Origin: Thermincola carboxydiphila
GTDB taxonomy: Bacteria; Bacillota; Thermincolia; Thermincolales; UBA2595
DNA: 64,000 nt
Assembly (NCBI GenBank): GCA_016841045.1
Contig: JAENZX010000002.1
Location: forward strand, 50,375 to 114,374
Reading direction: 5' to 3'
Shown piece by piece: positions 8,390-17,083 of the stretch. The notes beneath the pieces were generated by a model. It was not told the DNA's origin and searched no databases. It saw only the letters and a program-made list of their open reading frames with translations. The stretch's first letter is position 1; every line of letters starts with the position of its first letter. The translations under genes were made by a program, and so were the position numbers.

Positions 8390-9955
8390 GTGAGTGAAAC
8401 CGAATTGGTAATCCCGGAAAAATTAAATATAGCTGTAGAGTTGGTCGATAAAAACCTGCAAATGGGCAGAGGAAAAAAGGCAGCTATTTATTATAAAGAT
8501 CAAACCCTGACTTATGAAGATGTCTACAAGTCAGTGAACAAAACCGGCAATGCTTTGAAAAATCTCGGAATTGGTATGGAGGACCGGGTATTGTTACTGC
8601 TTTTCGACAGCCCGGAGTTTGTCGCCAGCTTTTTTGGGGCAATAAAAATTGGGGCAGTACCCATTCCTACCAATACTCTTTTAAAAGCCAGGGACTACCT
8701 GTATTTGTTAAATGACAGCCGGGCAAATGCAGCTATAGTGGATGAAGCTTTTGTACCGCTAATTGAAGAAGTGAGAAGTGAACTACTGTATCTGCGGCAT
8801 GTAATAGTAGTCGGCAAGGCGGGTCATAGCCAACTGTCTTACGAAAAACTGGTAAACGATGCCTCTGATGAATTAGTGCCTGCAGATACCGGTAAAGATG
8901 ATTCTGCGTTTTGGCTGTACAGTTCGGGTACTACCGGTTTTCCCAAAGGAACCGTACATTTACAGCATGATATCCTGGTAGCCGCCGAGCTGTATGGTAA
9001 AGGAATTCTGAAAATTAATGAGAACGATATTACTTTTTCCATAGCCAAACTCTTTTTTGCTTATGGTTTGGGCAACGGGTTATACTTGGCCTTCTATGCA
9101 GGTGCTTCAACGGTGCTTTATCCCGACCGGTTCCTTCCAAAAGTATATTTTCATATTATCAGACAATATAAGCCAACTTTGTTCTTTGGAGTCCCTACAG
9201 CCTATGGAGCGATGCTCCAGGCATCAGAGAATATGTCCGATATAGATGTCAGCTCCATACGGTATTGTATCTCTGCCGGTGAAGCATTGCCAAACGCGAT
9301 TTTTGAAGCCTGGAAGAAAAAATTTAATTTACTCATATTAGATGGTATTGGCTCCACCGAGATTACTCACATCTTTATTTCCAACAGACCTGATGATTAC
9401 AAGGGCGGGACTTCCGGCAAACCTGTACCGGGATATGAAGCAAAGATTGTGGATCAGGATGGAAACAAACTGCCGGATGGGGAGATGGGCACCCTGATGA
9501 TTAAAGGTGACAGTATTGCAGCTTACGATTGGAACAAGCACAAAAAAACCAAAGAAACATTCTTTGGTCCATGGATAAATACCGGCGATAAATATTATGT
9601 GGATGATGAAGGCTATTACACATATGTAGGCCGGGGCGATGACATGATTAAGGCTGGCGGGATATGGGTTTCTCCCATTGAGGTAGAAAATACTATCATG
9701 GAACATGAGGCAGTTTTGGAGTGTGGGGTTATTGGTGCAGTTGACAATGACAGCCTGGTAAAACCCAAGGCCTTTATAGTACTGAAGGAAGGGTTTGAAG
9801 CGTCAGAGGCCCTGACCAACGAGATTCAAAACTATGTTAAGGAACGGATAGCGCCATATAAGTATCCCCGCTGGATTGACTACGTCACAGAACTTCCCAA
9901 AACAGCTACAGGTAAAACCATGAGGTTTATGCTGAGGAGACTTGATGAAGAATAA
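8390..9955 (+). CDS. Benzoate-CoA ligase family protein
   Basis: An ANL-superfamily acyl/aryl-CoA ligase of 521 residues, the usual length of benzoate-CoA ligases. It activates a carboxylate with ATP and CoA through an acyl-adenylate. The phosphate-binding loop is SSGTTGFPKG. The segment GIGSTEITHIFISNRP followed by GGTSGKPVPGY is characteristic of benzoate/4-hydroxybenzoate-CoA ligases. The C-terminal catalytic lysine lies in PKTATGKTMR. GTG 8390 follows AAGGAGG; the longer frame would overlap livF. Adjacent UbiD/UbiX suggests the aromatic acid is decarboxylated to, or from, a benzoyl-CoA-level intermediate. Substrate not provable from sequence. Confidence 0.88.
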   Translation: MSETELVIPEKLNIAVELVDKNLQMGRGKKAAIYYKDQTLTYEDVYKSVNKTGNALKNLGIGMEDRVLLLLFDSPEFVASFFGAIKIGAVPIPTNTLLKARDYLYLLNDSRANAAIVDEAFVPLIEEVRSELLYLRHVIVVGKAGHSQLSYEKLVNDASDELVPADTGKDDSAFWLYSSGTTGFPKGTVHLQHDILVAAELYGKGILKINENDITFSIAKLFFAYGLGNGLYLAFYAGASTVLYPDRFLPKVYFHIIRQYKPTLFFGVPTAYGAMLQASENMSDIDVSSIRYCISAGEALPNAIFEAWKKKFNLLILDGIGSTEITHIFISNRPDDYKGGTSGKPVPGYEAKIVDQDGNKLPDGEMGTLMIKGDSIAAYDWNKHKKTKETFFGPWINTGDKYYVDDEGYYTYVGRGDDMIKAGGIWVSPIEVENTIMEHEAVLECGVIGAVDNDSLVKPKAFIVLKEGFEASEALTNEIQNYVKERIAPYKYPRWIDYVTELPKTATGKTMRFMLRRLDEE

Positions 9956-10059
9956 CAAAACAAGTTGCATAATACCTGATTAAAGAGAACCAGTTAATAT
10001 CCCGGACAACGGTTCAATCTCCCTCTTCCTTTTCTTTGATGAGGCCGCCTTTTTTACAG

Positions 10060-10102
10060 TCCCTTTTTATCCGCGTCCATCCGTGCAATCCGTGGCTGAT
10101 TT
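10060..10102 (-). repeat. Dispersed repeat, ccacggat type
   Basis: Read on the minus strand this contains GCCACGGAT followed by two further CGGAT-type units (cacggat, gcggat). It matches the layout of the element at 33391-33425 (TTGCCACGGATACACACTGA and onward). Short elements of this type are scattered between genes in many bacterial genomes; no function is visible. Confidence 0.6.
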
Positions 10103-10174
10103 TTTATAGCCCTCGGAATTTCTGAGACTTTATACCTTTGTAGTTGGGTTGTATAAGTACATATGTGTGTGTAG

Positions 10175-10206
10175 GAGGCTGTTTTGGTTGACGGCCTCTT
10201 TTTTAT
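10175..10206 (+). terminator. Probable terminator downstream of the ligase cluster
   Basis: GAGGC (10175-10179) pairs with GCCTC (10194-10198) and is followed by a run of six Ts and a further TTTT. The stem is short and the loop long, and it lies about 220 bp after the ligase stop, so it is a modest candidate. Confidence 0.4.
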
Positions 10207-10362
10207 TTTGGGATGGGCGTTGAGGGGCGAAAAAGATTGAATCATAGCTAGTTAGCGTGTTTATTAACGTAATATTCTATCTTTATTTCCAAGAAAAGGA
10301 TTTATTTGAATTTCAGTCGAATCATATGATAGTAACAGACGGCTGGTAAGGAGCTGAGGATA

Positions 10363-12996
10363 TTGGTAACACCAATATTGACGACAAAATTATATGTACC
10401 GGCATCCAGACCAAGTATTGTTTTTCGCCCTGCACTGATTCAGAAAATTAACGAAGGAATTGCACAGGGTGGAAAGCTTTCTTTAGTTTCGGCTCCGGCG
10501 GGCTATGGTAAAACAACTCTAATTACAGAGTGGTTAAAGACTCTTGCCTGTGAGTATGCCTGGCTTTCCCTGGATGGAGGAGATAACAATCCGCAGAGGT
10601 TTCTAACTTATCTGATTGCCGCCTTGCAAACTGTAGATAACAGGTTTGGGCAGGAGGCCGGCAAACTGTTACGTTCCCCTCAGTTAACTGACCCCGGGAC
10701 AATAGCAGCTCTGTTGATAAATCAAATTGTTGATGAAGGTAAGCCTATTGTGCTGGTGTTAGATGATTATCATTTAATAACCAGTGAATATATCAATCGC
10801 ACCCTGGAATCCATTATCGAGAACAGTCCGGACATATTCCATATAGTTATCGTGACAAGGCATGACCCGGTCTTACCACTCGGACGGTGGCGGGGAAGAA
10901 ACCGGCTAATAGAATTAAGGATAGATGATTTAAGATTTGATGATCAGGAAGTGGAAGCATTTTTTGCTCAGACGATGCGGCTTAGCTTAAAAGACTCCCA
11001 TCTTCTCTCCCTTAAGAATAGAACCGAGGGATGGGTTGCCGGACTTCAACTGGCTGCCCTTTCCTTAAGAGGCAGGGAAGAGCAGGGGATAGATGAATTT
11101 ATTGAAAAGTTTAGCGGCAGTCACAGGTACGTGATAGACTACTTATTTGAAGAAGTTTTACGGCTGCAGCAGGCTGAAATAAAAAACTTTTTGTGCTGTA
11201 CTGCAGTTTTAGGGCGGATGTGTGCCTCTTTATGTGATGAATTAACGGGAAGGAATGACAGTAAAAATGTACTAAACAGTCTGGAACAGACCAATCTTTT
11301 CTTGATACCTCTGGATGAGAACCGTCAATGGTACCGTTATCATCACCTGTTCGCTGAATTTCTGCTTACAGAGTTGGAGGAAGATCACAAGAGGTGCCTG
11401 CATCAAAAGGCCTCTCTGTGGTTTGAGGGCAATGGCTATAATACTGAAGCCATAGAACATTCTCTTGCCGCAGGAGATGTTGATAATGCTGTCAGGCAGA
11501 TAAAAAAACAAACCAACAGCAGCCTGATAAGTGGGAAATTATATACCCTTATTGGGTGGCTGGATTCTCTGCCTGCAAACCTGGTTAATAATGACAGTGA
11601 GCTTTGTTCCTATAAAGCTTGTGCTCATTTTCTGGCAGCCCAAATTGATAAGGCCTTATATTACATAAATGCTTTTCGGCAATTAAAGCAGGTAGACAGA
11701 TTAAATGACGGCAGGGTTAAAGCTCTGGAAGCATGGTTTGCCAATATTCGTGAAGATAAAAGAACCATAGAACTGGCCATGGAAGCCATTGAATTAATGG
11801 CTGACGAGGAACTTGGCCTGAAAGTTTTCGCCCTGGTTGCCCTGGCCCAGGCTCAAAGAAATATAGGTAATTTAGATGAATCCAGTAAGGCCTTTAAAGA
11901 GGCTTTAAAAATCAGTGTTGATGAAAGCTACTCCCTGTCAGTTTGCACAGTAACGATGGACCTGGTCTATAACTACTACATTCAGGGCAATTTACAGGAA
12001 GCCATACAAATATGTTTGGATACCCTGGAGGGAAAATCTACCGGAAATAAGCCTCTGTCAGCCGCAGGAATTCTTAATATTCCTCTGAGTCAACTTTATT
12101 ATGAGACCAATCGCTTAGAATTAGCCGGGGAAACTGTAGATAAAGCTATAGATGCATGCCGTAGAATGGCCATGAGTAAAATTTTCGGCGGAGATGCCGA
12201 AAGAACTCTGGCCCGGGTCCGGTATTTACAGGGATGTCCGGAAGAAGCTTTAACTGTTTTACAGGAGGGTATGGAGGCCGCTAAGGCTTCCGGCCTGCCC
12301 ATGGCTGTCCTGAGATTTGAGGCAATCCAGGCAGATTTGATGCTTAAAATGGGAAAAGTCCATTGGGTCAAAGAGTGGATTAGGAGAATTGGATTATCCC
12401 TTGAGAGTGAAATAACTTCATTAAGAGAACAGCCATATTTGGTTTACGTGCGATTTCTCCTCGGCCAGAAACTTTGGACGGAAACTAATACTCTTTTAGA
12501 AAAGCTTGAAAAGTTTTCACAGGCTCAGAGAAAAGGACGTTTAATTAGTATTTTGGTCTTAAAAGCTATTTTGAAAGATGCTCTTGGAGATGTTGAAGAA
12601 GGGAAAAAGAGCTTAGGGGAGGCAGTAAGCATTGCAGCCCCGCAAAATTACCGGCGTTCCTTCCTGGAGGAGGGAGAGCAGGTGTATAAAATGCTGCCTT
12701 ACGTCAAGGATTATGCTCCGGAATTCGTTGCTGGACTAATTAAGGATTTTGAGCTGGAGTTAAAATTGTCTGCCGAGGTGAAACCAACTAATTCAGAGCT
12801 GATTGAATCCCTTAGTGAAAGGGAAATAGAAGTTTTGAGGTTAGTTGATAAAGGGCTGTCCAACGCAGACATTTCCCGTAGGTTATTTATTAGCCTGGGA
12901 ACGGTTAAGTGGCATATTAATCATATCTTTGCCAAACTGGGGGTTAAAAACAGGACCCAGGCAATAAATAAGGCAAAACAATTTGAAATAATCTGA
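10363..12996 (+). CDS. LAL-type (MalT-like) LuxR family transcriptional regulator
   Basis: An 877-residue signal-transduction ATPase with a DNA-binding tail. The N-terminal NTPase has Walker A APAGYGKTT (about residues 43-51) and Walker B IVLVLDDYH. A long helical TPR-like middle region follows, then a LuxR-type helix-turn-helix at about residues 810-870 (LSEREIEVLRLVDKGLSNADIS, shown in part, and VKWHINHIFAKL). TTG 10363 follows TAAGGAG. MalT-like regulators multimerise on binding an inducer and ATP. It follows the aromatic cluster on the same strand and could control it, but the cluster promoter is sigma-54-type, which LAL proteins are not known to activate, so the target is open. Confidence 0.9.
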   Translation: MVTPILTTKLYVPASRPSIVFRPALIQKINEGIAQGGKLSLVSAPAGYGKTTLITEWLKTLACEYAWLSLDGGDNNPQRFLTYLIAALQTVDNRFGQEAGKLLRSPQLTDPGTIAALLINQIVDEGKPIVLVLDDYHLITSEYINRTLESIIENSPDIFHIVIVTRHDPVLPLGRWRGRNRLIELRIDDLRFDDQEVEAFFAQTMRLSLKDSHLLSLKNRTEGWVAGLQLAALSLRGREEQGIDEFIEKFSGSHRYVIDYLFEEVLRLQQAEIKNFLCCTAVLGRMCASLCDELTGRNDSKNVLNSLEQTNLFLIPLDENRQWYRYHHLFAEFLLTELEEDHKRCLHQKASLWFEGNGYNTEAIEHSLAAGDVDNAVRQIKKQTNSSLISGKLYTLIGWLDSLPANLVNNDSELCSYKACAHFLAAQIDKALYYINAFRQLKQVDRLNDGRVKALEAWFANIREDKRTIELAMEAIELMADEELGLKVFALVALAQAQRNIGNLDESSKAFKEALKISVDESYSLSVCTVTMDLVYNYYIQGNLQEAIQICLDTLEGKSTGNKPLSAAGILNIPLSQLYYETNRLELAGETVDKAIDACRRMAMSKIFGGDAERTLARVRYLQGCPEEALTVLQEGMEAAKASGLPMAVLRFEAIQADLMLKMGKVHWVKEWIRRIGLSLESEITSLREQPYLVYVRFLLGQKLWTETNTLLEKLEKFSQAQRKGRLISILVLKAILKDALGDVEEGKKSLGEAVSIAAPQNYRRSFLEEGEQVYKMLPYVKDYAPEFVAGLIKDFELELKLSAEVKPTNSELIESLSEREIEVLRLVDKGLSNADISRRLFISLGTVKWHINHIFAKLGVKNRTQAINKAKQFEII

Positions 12997-12997
12997 G

Positions 12998-13027
12998 GGC
13001 TGCTATATGTTAGCAGTTCTTTTTTTT
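12998..13027 (+). terminator. Rho-independent terminator of the LAL regulator gene
   Basis: CTGCTA (13000-13005) and TAGCAG (13011-13016) form a hairpin right after the stop codon, followed by TTC and a run of eight Ts (13020-13027). Confidence 0.85.
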
Positions 13028-13122
13028 ACCTAACCCCAAAACTGAACTTTAGTTAGGGTTCAACCTAACCTGTTTGGAGTTATAAATAATGTAAAGAGTT
13101 ATCAAAAGGAGGTTAGCTTCAA

Positions 13123-13338
13123 ATGAACGATTACGAGATTGTAATACAAGGTCATATTGATAAACGTCGCTTTCGGGATATGGCTGAAATTGAGATGGAG
13201 AAGCTTCCCAATGGGGAAACCAAAATCACCTGTCTGCATTTTGATCAGGCAGCTCTGCATGCTGTATTAACGAAAATTTATAATCTGGGATTAAATTTGG
13301 AAAGGCTTAAGCTGATTAAGCCGACAAATCAGCTGTAA
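13123..13338 (+). CDS. Small conserved hypothetical protein (71 aa)
   Basis: A 71-residue soluble protein with a strong AAAGGAGG ribosome site. It reads as a beta-alpha small fold: YEIVIQGHID, then an NGETKITCLHFDQAALHAVL segment and an LGLNLERLK ending. I recall small unannotated proteins with the same pattern (GHLD, NGET, DQAALHGVL, LGL) in Actinobacteria and Chloroflexi, which suggests a widespread family without known function. The flavoprotein gene follows 21 bp downstream on the same strand, so they are probably co-transcribed. Confidence 0.75.
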   Translation: MNDYEIVIQGHIDKRRFRDMAEIEMEKLPNGETKITCLHFDQAALHAVLTKIYNLGLNLERLKLIKPTNQL

Positions 13339-13365
13339 AACCAAACAGGAAAGGGGAATTTGAAG

Positions 13366-14166
13366 ATGAAGGTATTGGCTGTTATAGGCAGCCCACGCAA
13401 AGGGGATACCTTAAAAGCTGTGAAAAAGTTTGAGGAAAAGCTGTCTTCATTAGGGCACATTGAGTTTAACTATATATTTTTAAAGGATTTAAATTTAAAA
13501 CCATGCCGCGGATGTTTTGTGTGCCTCGAAAAAGGAGAAGAATTTTGTCCTCAGCGGGAAGATGATAGGGACCAGATAGTTAATGCAATGCTTGAGGCAG
13601 ACGGAGTCATCTTCGCAACACCAAATTATTCTTTACAGGTTACAGCTCTCATGAAGAACTTTTTGGATCGTCTTTGTTATGTTTTTCACCGACCCCGGTT
13701 CTTTCATAAGGCCTTTATCCCTATCGTAACCCAGGGGGTATATGGTGGGAAAGATATCGTGAAATATCTGGAGACTGTGGGCGATTTTTGGGGATACATC
13801 GTCTGTCGGGGGATTTGTATAACTGCCCCCGCAGGGGTACGGCTCCCTCAGGAAGAGGAGCAAATTGATAATATTCTGAGAGTAGGGGCCAAAAGGTTTT
13901 ATCAAACCTTAACGGGTGAAAAGTCTCCTTCGCCCAGTTTAAAGAAGCTTCTGATATTTAGGTTTATGCAGGGCTATAAGCCATATGGCCCTGTTGACTG
14001 TGATTATAAATATTTTAAAGAAAGGGGATGGCTGGAAGCTCCTTACTTCTACGAAACCAAAATCAGCTTGCTTAAAAAATTTATCGGCAAATTTTTCCAG
14101 TGGAAATCTCAAAGGCTGGGAAAAATCCTGCAGGACCGGGCAACGAAAATTTCACCGTCAAAATAA
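13366..14166 (+). CDS. Iron-sulfur flavoprotein-like FMN reductase
   Basis: A flavodoxin-fold protein of about 266 residues of the NADPH-dependent FMN reductase/iron-sulfur flavoprotein group. The FMN phosphate loop is IGSPRKGDT. CRGCFVCLEKGEEFC gives a compact Cys-x2-Cys-x2-Cys-x7-Cys motif like that which binds the 4Fe-4S cluster in Isf proteins, and FATPNYSLQVTALMKNFLDR is the family's isoalloxazine-contact region. The start may be ATG 13366 or TTG 13360; GGAAAGGGG precedes both. It probably transfers electrons in anaerobic redox metabolism or oxygen/peroxide defence. The C-terminal 80 residues are longer than in minimal family members. Confidence 0.82.
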   Translation: MKVLAVIGSPRKGDTLKAVKKFEEKLSSLGHIEFNYIFLKDLNLKPCRGCFVCLEKGEEFCPQREDDRDQIVNAMLEADGVIFATPNYSLQVTALMKNFLDRLCYVFHRPRFFHKAFIPIVTQGVYGGKDIVKYLETVGDFWGYIVCRGICITAPAGVRLPQEEEQIDNILRVGAKRFYQTLTGEKSPSPSLKKLLIFRFMQGYKPYGPVDCDYKYFKERGWLEAPYFYETKISLLKKFIGKFFQWKSQRLGKILQDRATKISPSK

Positions 14167-14247
14167 AAAGAAAGATCAATACAAAAACTATTGTAAAAGT
14201 ATTGTAATTGAATAAAAATTTGTATTATAGGAAGAAGGTAAGTTACA

Positions 14248-14445
14248 ATGAAAACTTTAATTATTACTTCGGGAATAATTACAAATTTATTGCTGCTTTC
14301 AACAGCAATTTGCGGATTTTGGATAAGGGCTAATAATATTAACGATATTTCATCCATAAATTTTCATGTAACAATAGGGAGTATTTCTATAGTTTTGGCT
14401 GTCTTGTCAGTAGTGATCCTTACTAGGTCACTGTTAAAACAGTAA
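14248..14445 (+). CDS. Small two-helix membrane protein, unknown function
   Basis: A 65-residue protein made of two predicted membrane helices (about residues 4-25 and 42-61) joined by a short polar loop. AGGAAGAAGG precedes ATG 14248. I do not recognise the family. It lies 80 bp after the flavoprotein gene and ahead of a shared terminator, so it may be co-transcribed. Confidence 0.6.
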   Translation: MKTLIITSGIITNLLLLSTAICGFWIRANNINDISSINFHVTIGSISIVLAVLSVVILTRSLLKQ

Positions 14446-14520
14446 TTTGCATAAAAACGGTAGATATCATCATCCGGATACAACAGCAAACGATATAGCC
14501 CAGCAAAAATGACACAAAAA

Positions 14521-14560
14521 GTGCAGGCCTCCGAATAATAACCGGCTGCCTGCACTTTTA
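14521..14560. terminator. Bidirectional terminator between convergent genes
   Basis: GTGCAGGC (14521-14528) and GCCTGCAC (14548-14555) form a perfect 8-bp stem, followed by TTTTA on the plus strand and, on the minus strand, by a T-rich stretch. It separates the plus-strand membrane-protein gene from the minus-strand polyferredoxin gene. Confidence 0.75.
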
Positions 14561-14568
14561 TGCCATGT

Positions 14569-17007
14569 TTACATCTTTGCACTGCTGATATTTTCAAGCG
14601 GCAAATTTGCTCTTTTTGCTGACGATTTCTTTCGGCCGGATCGCAGCAGCACCATTGTCATCGTTATTCCTGTAAGGGTTAATCCGAACAGGCCGGCAAT
14701 AGTCCGGGTGGCAGTCAGGGCAGGGATATGAAGGGATATAGCCTCGTTCCCTTGAGGTCGGTATGATAAATCAAGCATGACTGACGCAATTCCGGGAATA
14801 AAGTGCAGTTGATAAATTACGTAGCCTGAGAGCACCAGTGGAATCAGGGCGAAGGTCAGTTTGATTTTTAAGGATGCAGCCTTTGTCTTGAATGGCTTAG
14901 CCAAATACCAGGTAATCGTACCGGCCACCAAAGCGGCACCCCAGAAGACCAGGCTGAACCAGAGCCGCCATTTATCTAAAGGCCATACATTGTAAAGGGG
15001 TTCGAAATACATAATTGGCAGAAGGACACCCAGTGCGACACCAATGAAAACAGTAAAACCCTGATTAACCCTGACCAGGTGCCAGACTTCTCTGGCAGGA
15101 ATCCTTAAGTTGAGTTTTACCGCACCGTTTGGGCAGTTGCGGATACAATTCAGGCACAACTTGCAGGCGATATTATTATCTAAATACGGAACGTGCTGGG
15201 ACATGGGACAGCCTGAGGTGTGAGAGGTTCCCCTGTAGCATTCAAAAGTAGTGCACTTATTAAGGCAAACCTCTACATCAGACCTTACCTCAAGCATTCC
15301 TCCCACCGAGGCCATACCGACAAATCCGCCAAGGGGGCAGAGGTGTCGGCACCAGGTGTGCCTGGTAAAAATAATACCGGTTATACTTGCTGCGGCGGTG
15401 ATGAAAATCAGCCATAGGGCTGTGAGTACGGGACTGCTCCTCATTCCGCTCATTGCTTCCACCCAAAAAACCATGAGAAACAAAAAGCTGATAAAGATAA
15501 AATCATACTTTTTCAGTAGATCGGGAACCGGTCGGTTCAGATGAAAAATCTTCTGCACCCGGTCCATGGTAAAGGAGAAAGGACAAATACTGCACCAAAC
15601 CCGACCCAAGGTAGGGGAGAAAATTGTCAGAGCAGGCCACCAAAATCCCCATACTACTGCAAACATAATACGGGTTGTAAGTGAAGCAGGCGCGAAAAGT
15701 AGAAAGTATGTTATAACGAAGAAAATTAAAGCCGACAGACGGCGCAGCCATAAATGGAAATTCCCCTGTTTTATAACCTTTTCCACCCAGGAGAAGGATA
15801 GCAGGTCAAGACTACGGCCTGTTTTTTCGGCTGTAGGGCCGAAGAAGACGTGCTCTAGGCCGATTGTGTTATCTTCAGCCAGGTAAAAAGCCCTCTCAAC
15901 GACCTGAATAAGCTCAGTAACGTTGCCCTGCCGGTAGTGGTGGGTCAGCAGCAGCTTAACGGCATCCTTGCTGAGAGAGGGTGGGGTGCGATTATTCTCG
16001 TCAGCCAGTTTTTTTAGTAATCCCAGGGCAAGCACAGGAATATCCCGTTTACGTTCACGTAAGGGAGTGAATTTAAAGGTGTGTGGGAAACAATCCTTCA
16101 ACTCAGTTTTCAGGCGCTGCGGCAGTGATTCCGGTTCGCCCAACAGACTCCCGATGATACGGCATTGAGCATCCCCGGCCTGAATGGCTTGGGCTAGTCT
16201 TTGCTGGGCCCTTTGGGAAATAAGGTTTATATCCCTTATAAACAGTGTTCCACCCTCGGCCAGCTCCAACAAGCCGCTGCCCTTAAGGCTTTGGGTTTCA
16301 AACATCAGGTCGCCCCATTGCTGGTCAATTTGACGACCGTCTACAACTACAAAGGGGGCTTCTTCACCGAACTGACGCTCATGCAGCTGCCAAGCCAGCA
16401 TCTGTCGTCCGGTACCCCGCTCGCCGATTATGAGAAGGTGTTCACCGGTCTTGCTTAAATCAGCCAGCGCGGTTTGAATTTCTCTTGTAGTTTTGGCGCT
16501 TCCCCACAAACCATAAAATTTTTGCTTAAACTGGTTGAGCTGCAGACCAGAACGTAAAAACTCCTTGTGTTTAGACTCCCATAAATCTTTATTAACGTTA
16601 TTCACCATACGGGATAACTTTTCGGCAAAACTCCGGTAAAGATGCGGCCAGCGAATGAGCATGAAGGCAAAATGCTCAGCATCCATTGCCAGAAGAGTGC
16701 AGTCCTTGGTACAGCGGATGGCGACCGGGGAAGGTTTACCCGTAAAGAGAGATATTTCTCCAAAGGAGTTGCCCGGCCGGAATGTGCTAATTGAGTGGGG
16801 ATTCCGTCCCTCCTCAGCAGCCAGGACTTCAGCTTCACCTTCTACTAATACATAGAACCAATTCCGTTCTTGGCCAAGTATAACAATATCAGCACCTGCC
16901 GGGTGGGTTTCCCACTCGAAGCCCTCGGCCAGTTCTGTTAAGTCTTCGTTATTTAATTCGGCAAGCAGTTTTACCTTGGAGAGATAATAAACTTTATCTT
17001 TTAGCAT
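14569..17007 (-). CDS. Cyclic-nucleotide-binding/AAA+/membrane polyferredoxin fusion
   Basis: An 812-residue three-part protein. Residues 10-130 are a Crp-type cyclic-nucleotide-binding domain (FGEISLFTGKPSPVAIRC in the phosphate-binding cassette). Residues 165-385 resemble a sigma-54 activator AAA+ domain but are degenerate: Walker A GERGTGR has Arg for Lys, Walker B is TLFIRDI instead of LDE, the GAFTGA loop is missing and GNVREL is GNVTEL. Residues 420-790 are a multi-pass NapH/NosR-like membrane region with CSIC (472-475), CRHLCP (553-558), Cys581/585/590/600 and a CKLCLNCIRNCP ferredoxin motif (615-626). There is no DNA-binding domain. It probably moves electrons under nucleotide control. 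A cyclase-like gene lies 76 bp upstream on the same strand. Confidence 0.9.
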   Translation of the reverse strand: MLKDKVYYLSKVKLLAELNNEDLTELAEGFEWETHPAGADIVILGQERNWFYVLVEGEAEVLAAEEGRNPHSISTFRPGNSFGEISLFTGKPSPVAIRCTKDCTLLAMDAEHFAFMLIRWPHLYRSFAEKLSRMVNNVNKDLWESKHKEFLRSGLQLNQFKQKFYGLWGSAKTTREIQTALADLSKTGEHLLIIGERGTGRQMLAWQLHERQFGEEAPFVVVDGRQIDQQWGDLMFETQSLKGSGLLELAEGGTLFIRDINLISQRAQQRLAQAIQAGDAQCRIIGSLLGEPESLPQRLKTELKDCFPHTFKFTPLRERKRDIPVLALGLLKKLADENNRTPPSLSKDAVKLLLTHHYRQGNVTELIQVVERAFYLAEDNTIGLEHVFFGPTAEKTGRSLDLLSFSWVEKVIKQGNFHLWLRRLSALIFFVITYFLLFAPASLTTRIMFAVVWGFWWPALTIFSPTLGRVWCSICPFSFTMDRVQKIFHLNRPVPDLLKKYDFIFISFLFLMVFWVEAMSGMRSSPVLTALWLIFITAAASITGIIFTRHTWCRHLCPLGGFVGMASVGGMLEVRSDVEVCLNKCTTFECYRGTSHTSGCPMSQHVPYLDNNIACKLCLNCIRNCPNGAVKLNLRIPAREVWHLVRVNQGFTVFIGVALGVLLPIMYFEPLYNVWPLDKWRLWFSLVFWGAALVAGTITWYLAKPFKTKAASLKIKLTFALIPLVLSGYVIYQLHFIPGIASVMLDLSYRPQGNEAISLHIPALTATRTIAGLFGLTLTGITMTMVLLRSGRKKSSAKRANLPLENISSAKM

Positions 17008-17083
17008 GGTCTTTTTCCTTTCACTGAACCCTGTTTATAATCTCCGGGTAAAAAGTTTTAGGCTTTTGGCTTCCGAAACCTTC

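Larger units (their letters stand above)
9956..10362. other. Intergenic region between the ligase and LAL regulator
   Basis: No gene is visible. The region contains a copy of the ccacggat-type dispersed repeat (10060-10102, also at 33391-33425 in opposite orientation), a hairpin followed by T residues near 10175-10206, and the AT-rich leader of the LuxR-type gene. Confidence 0.6.

Noticed and set aside
14569-17007. Calling the fusion protein a sigma-54 activator that could drive the ubiD promoter
   Set aside because: GAFTGA loop, Walker lysine and any DNA-binding domain are missing, so it cannot act as a normal enhancer-binding protein.
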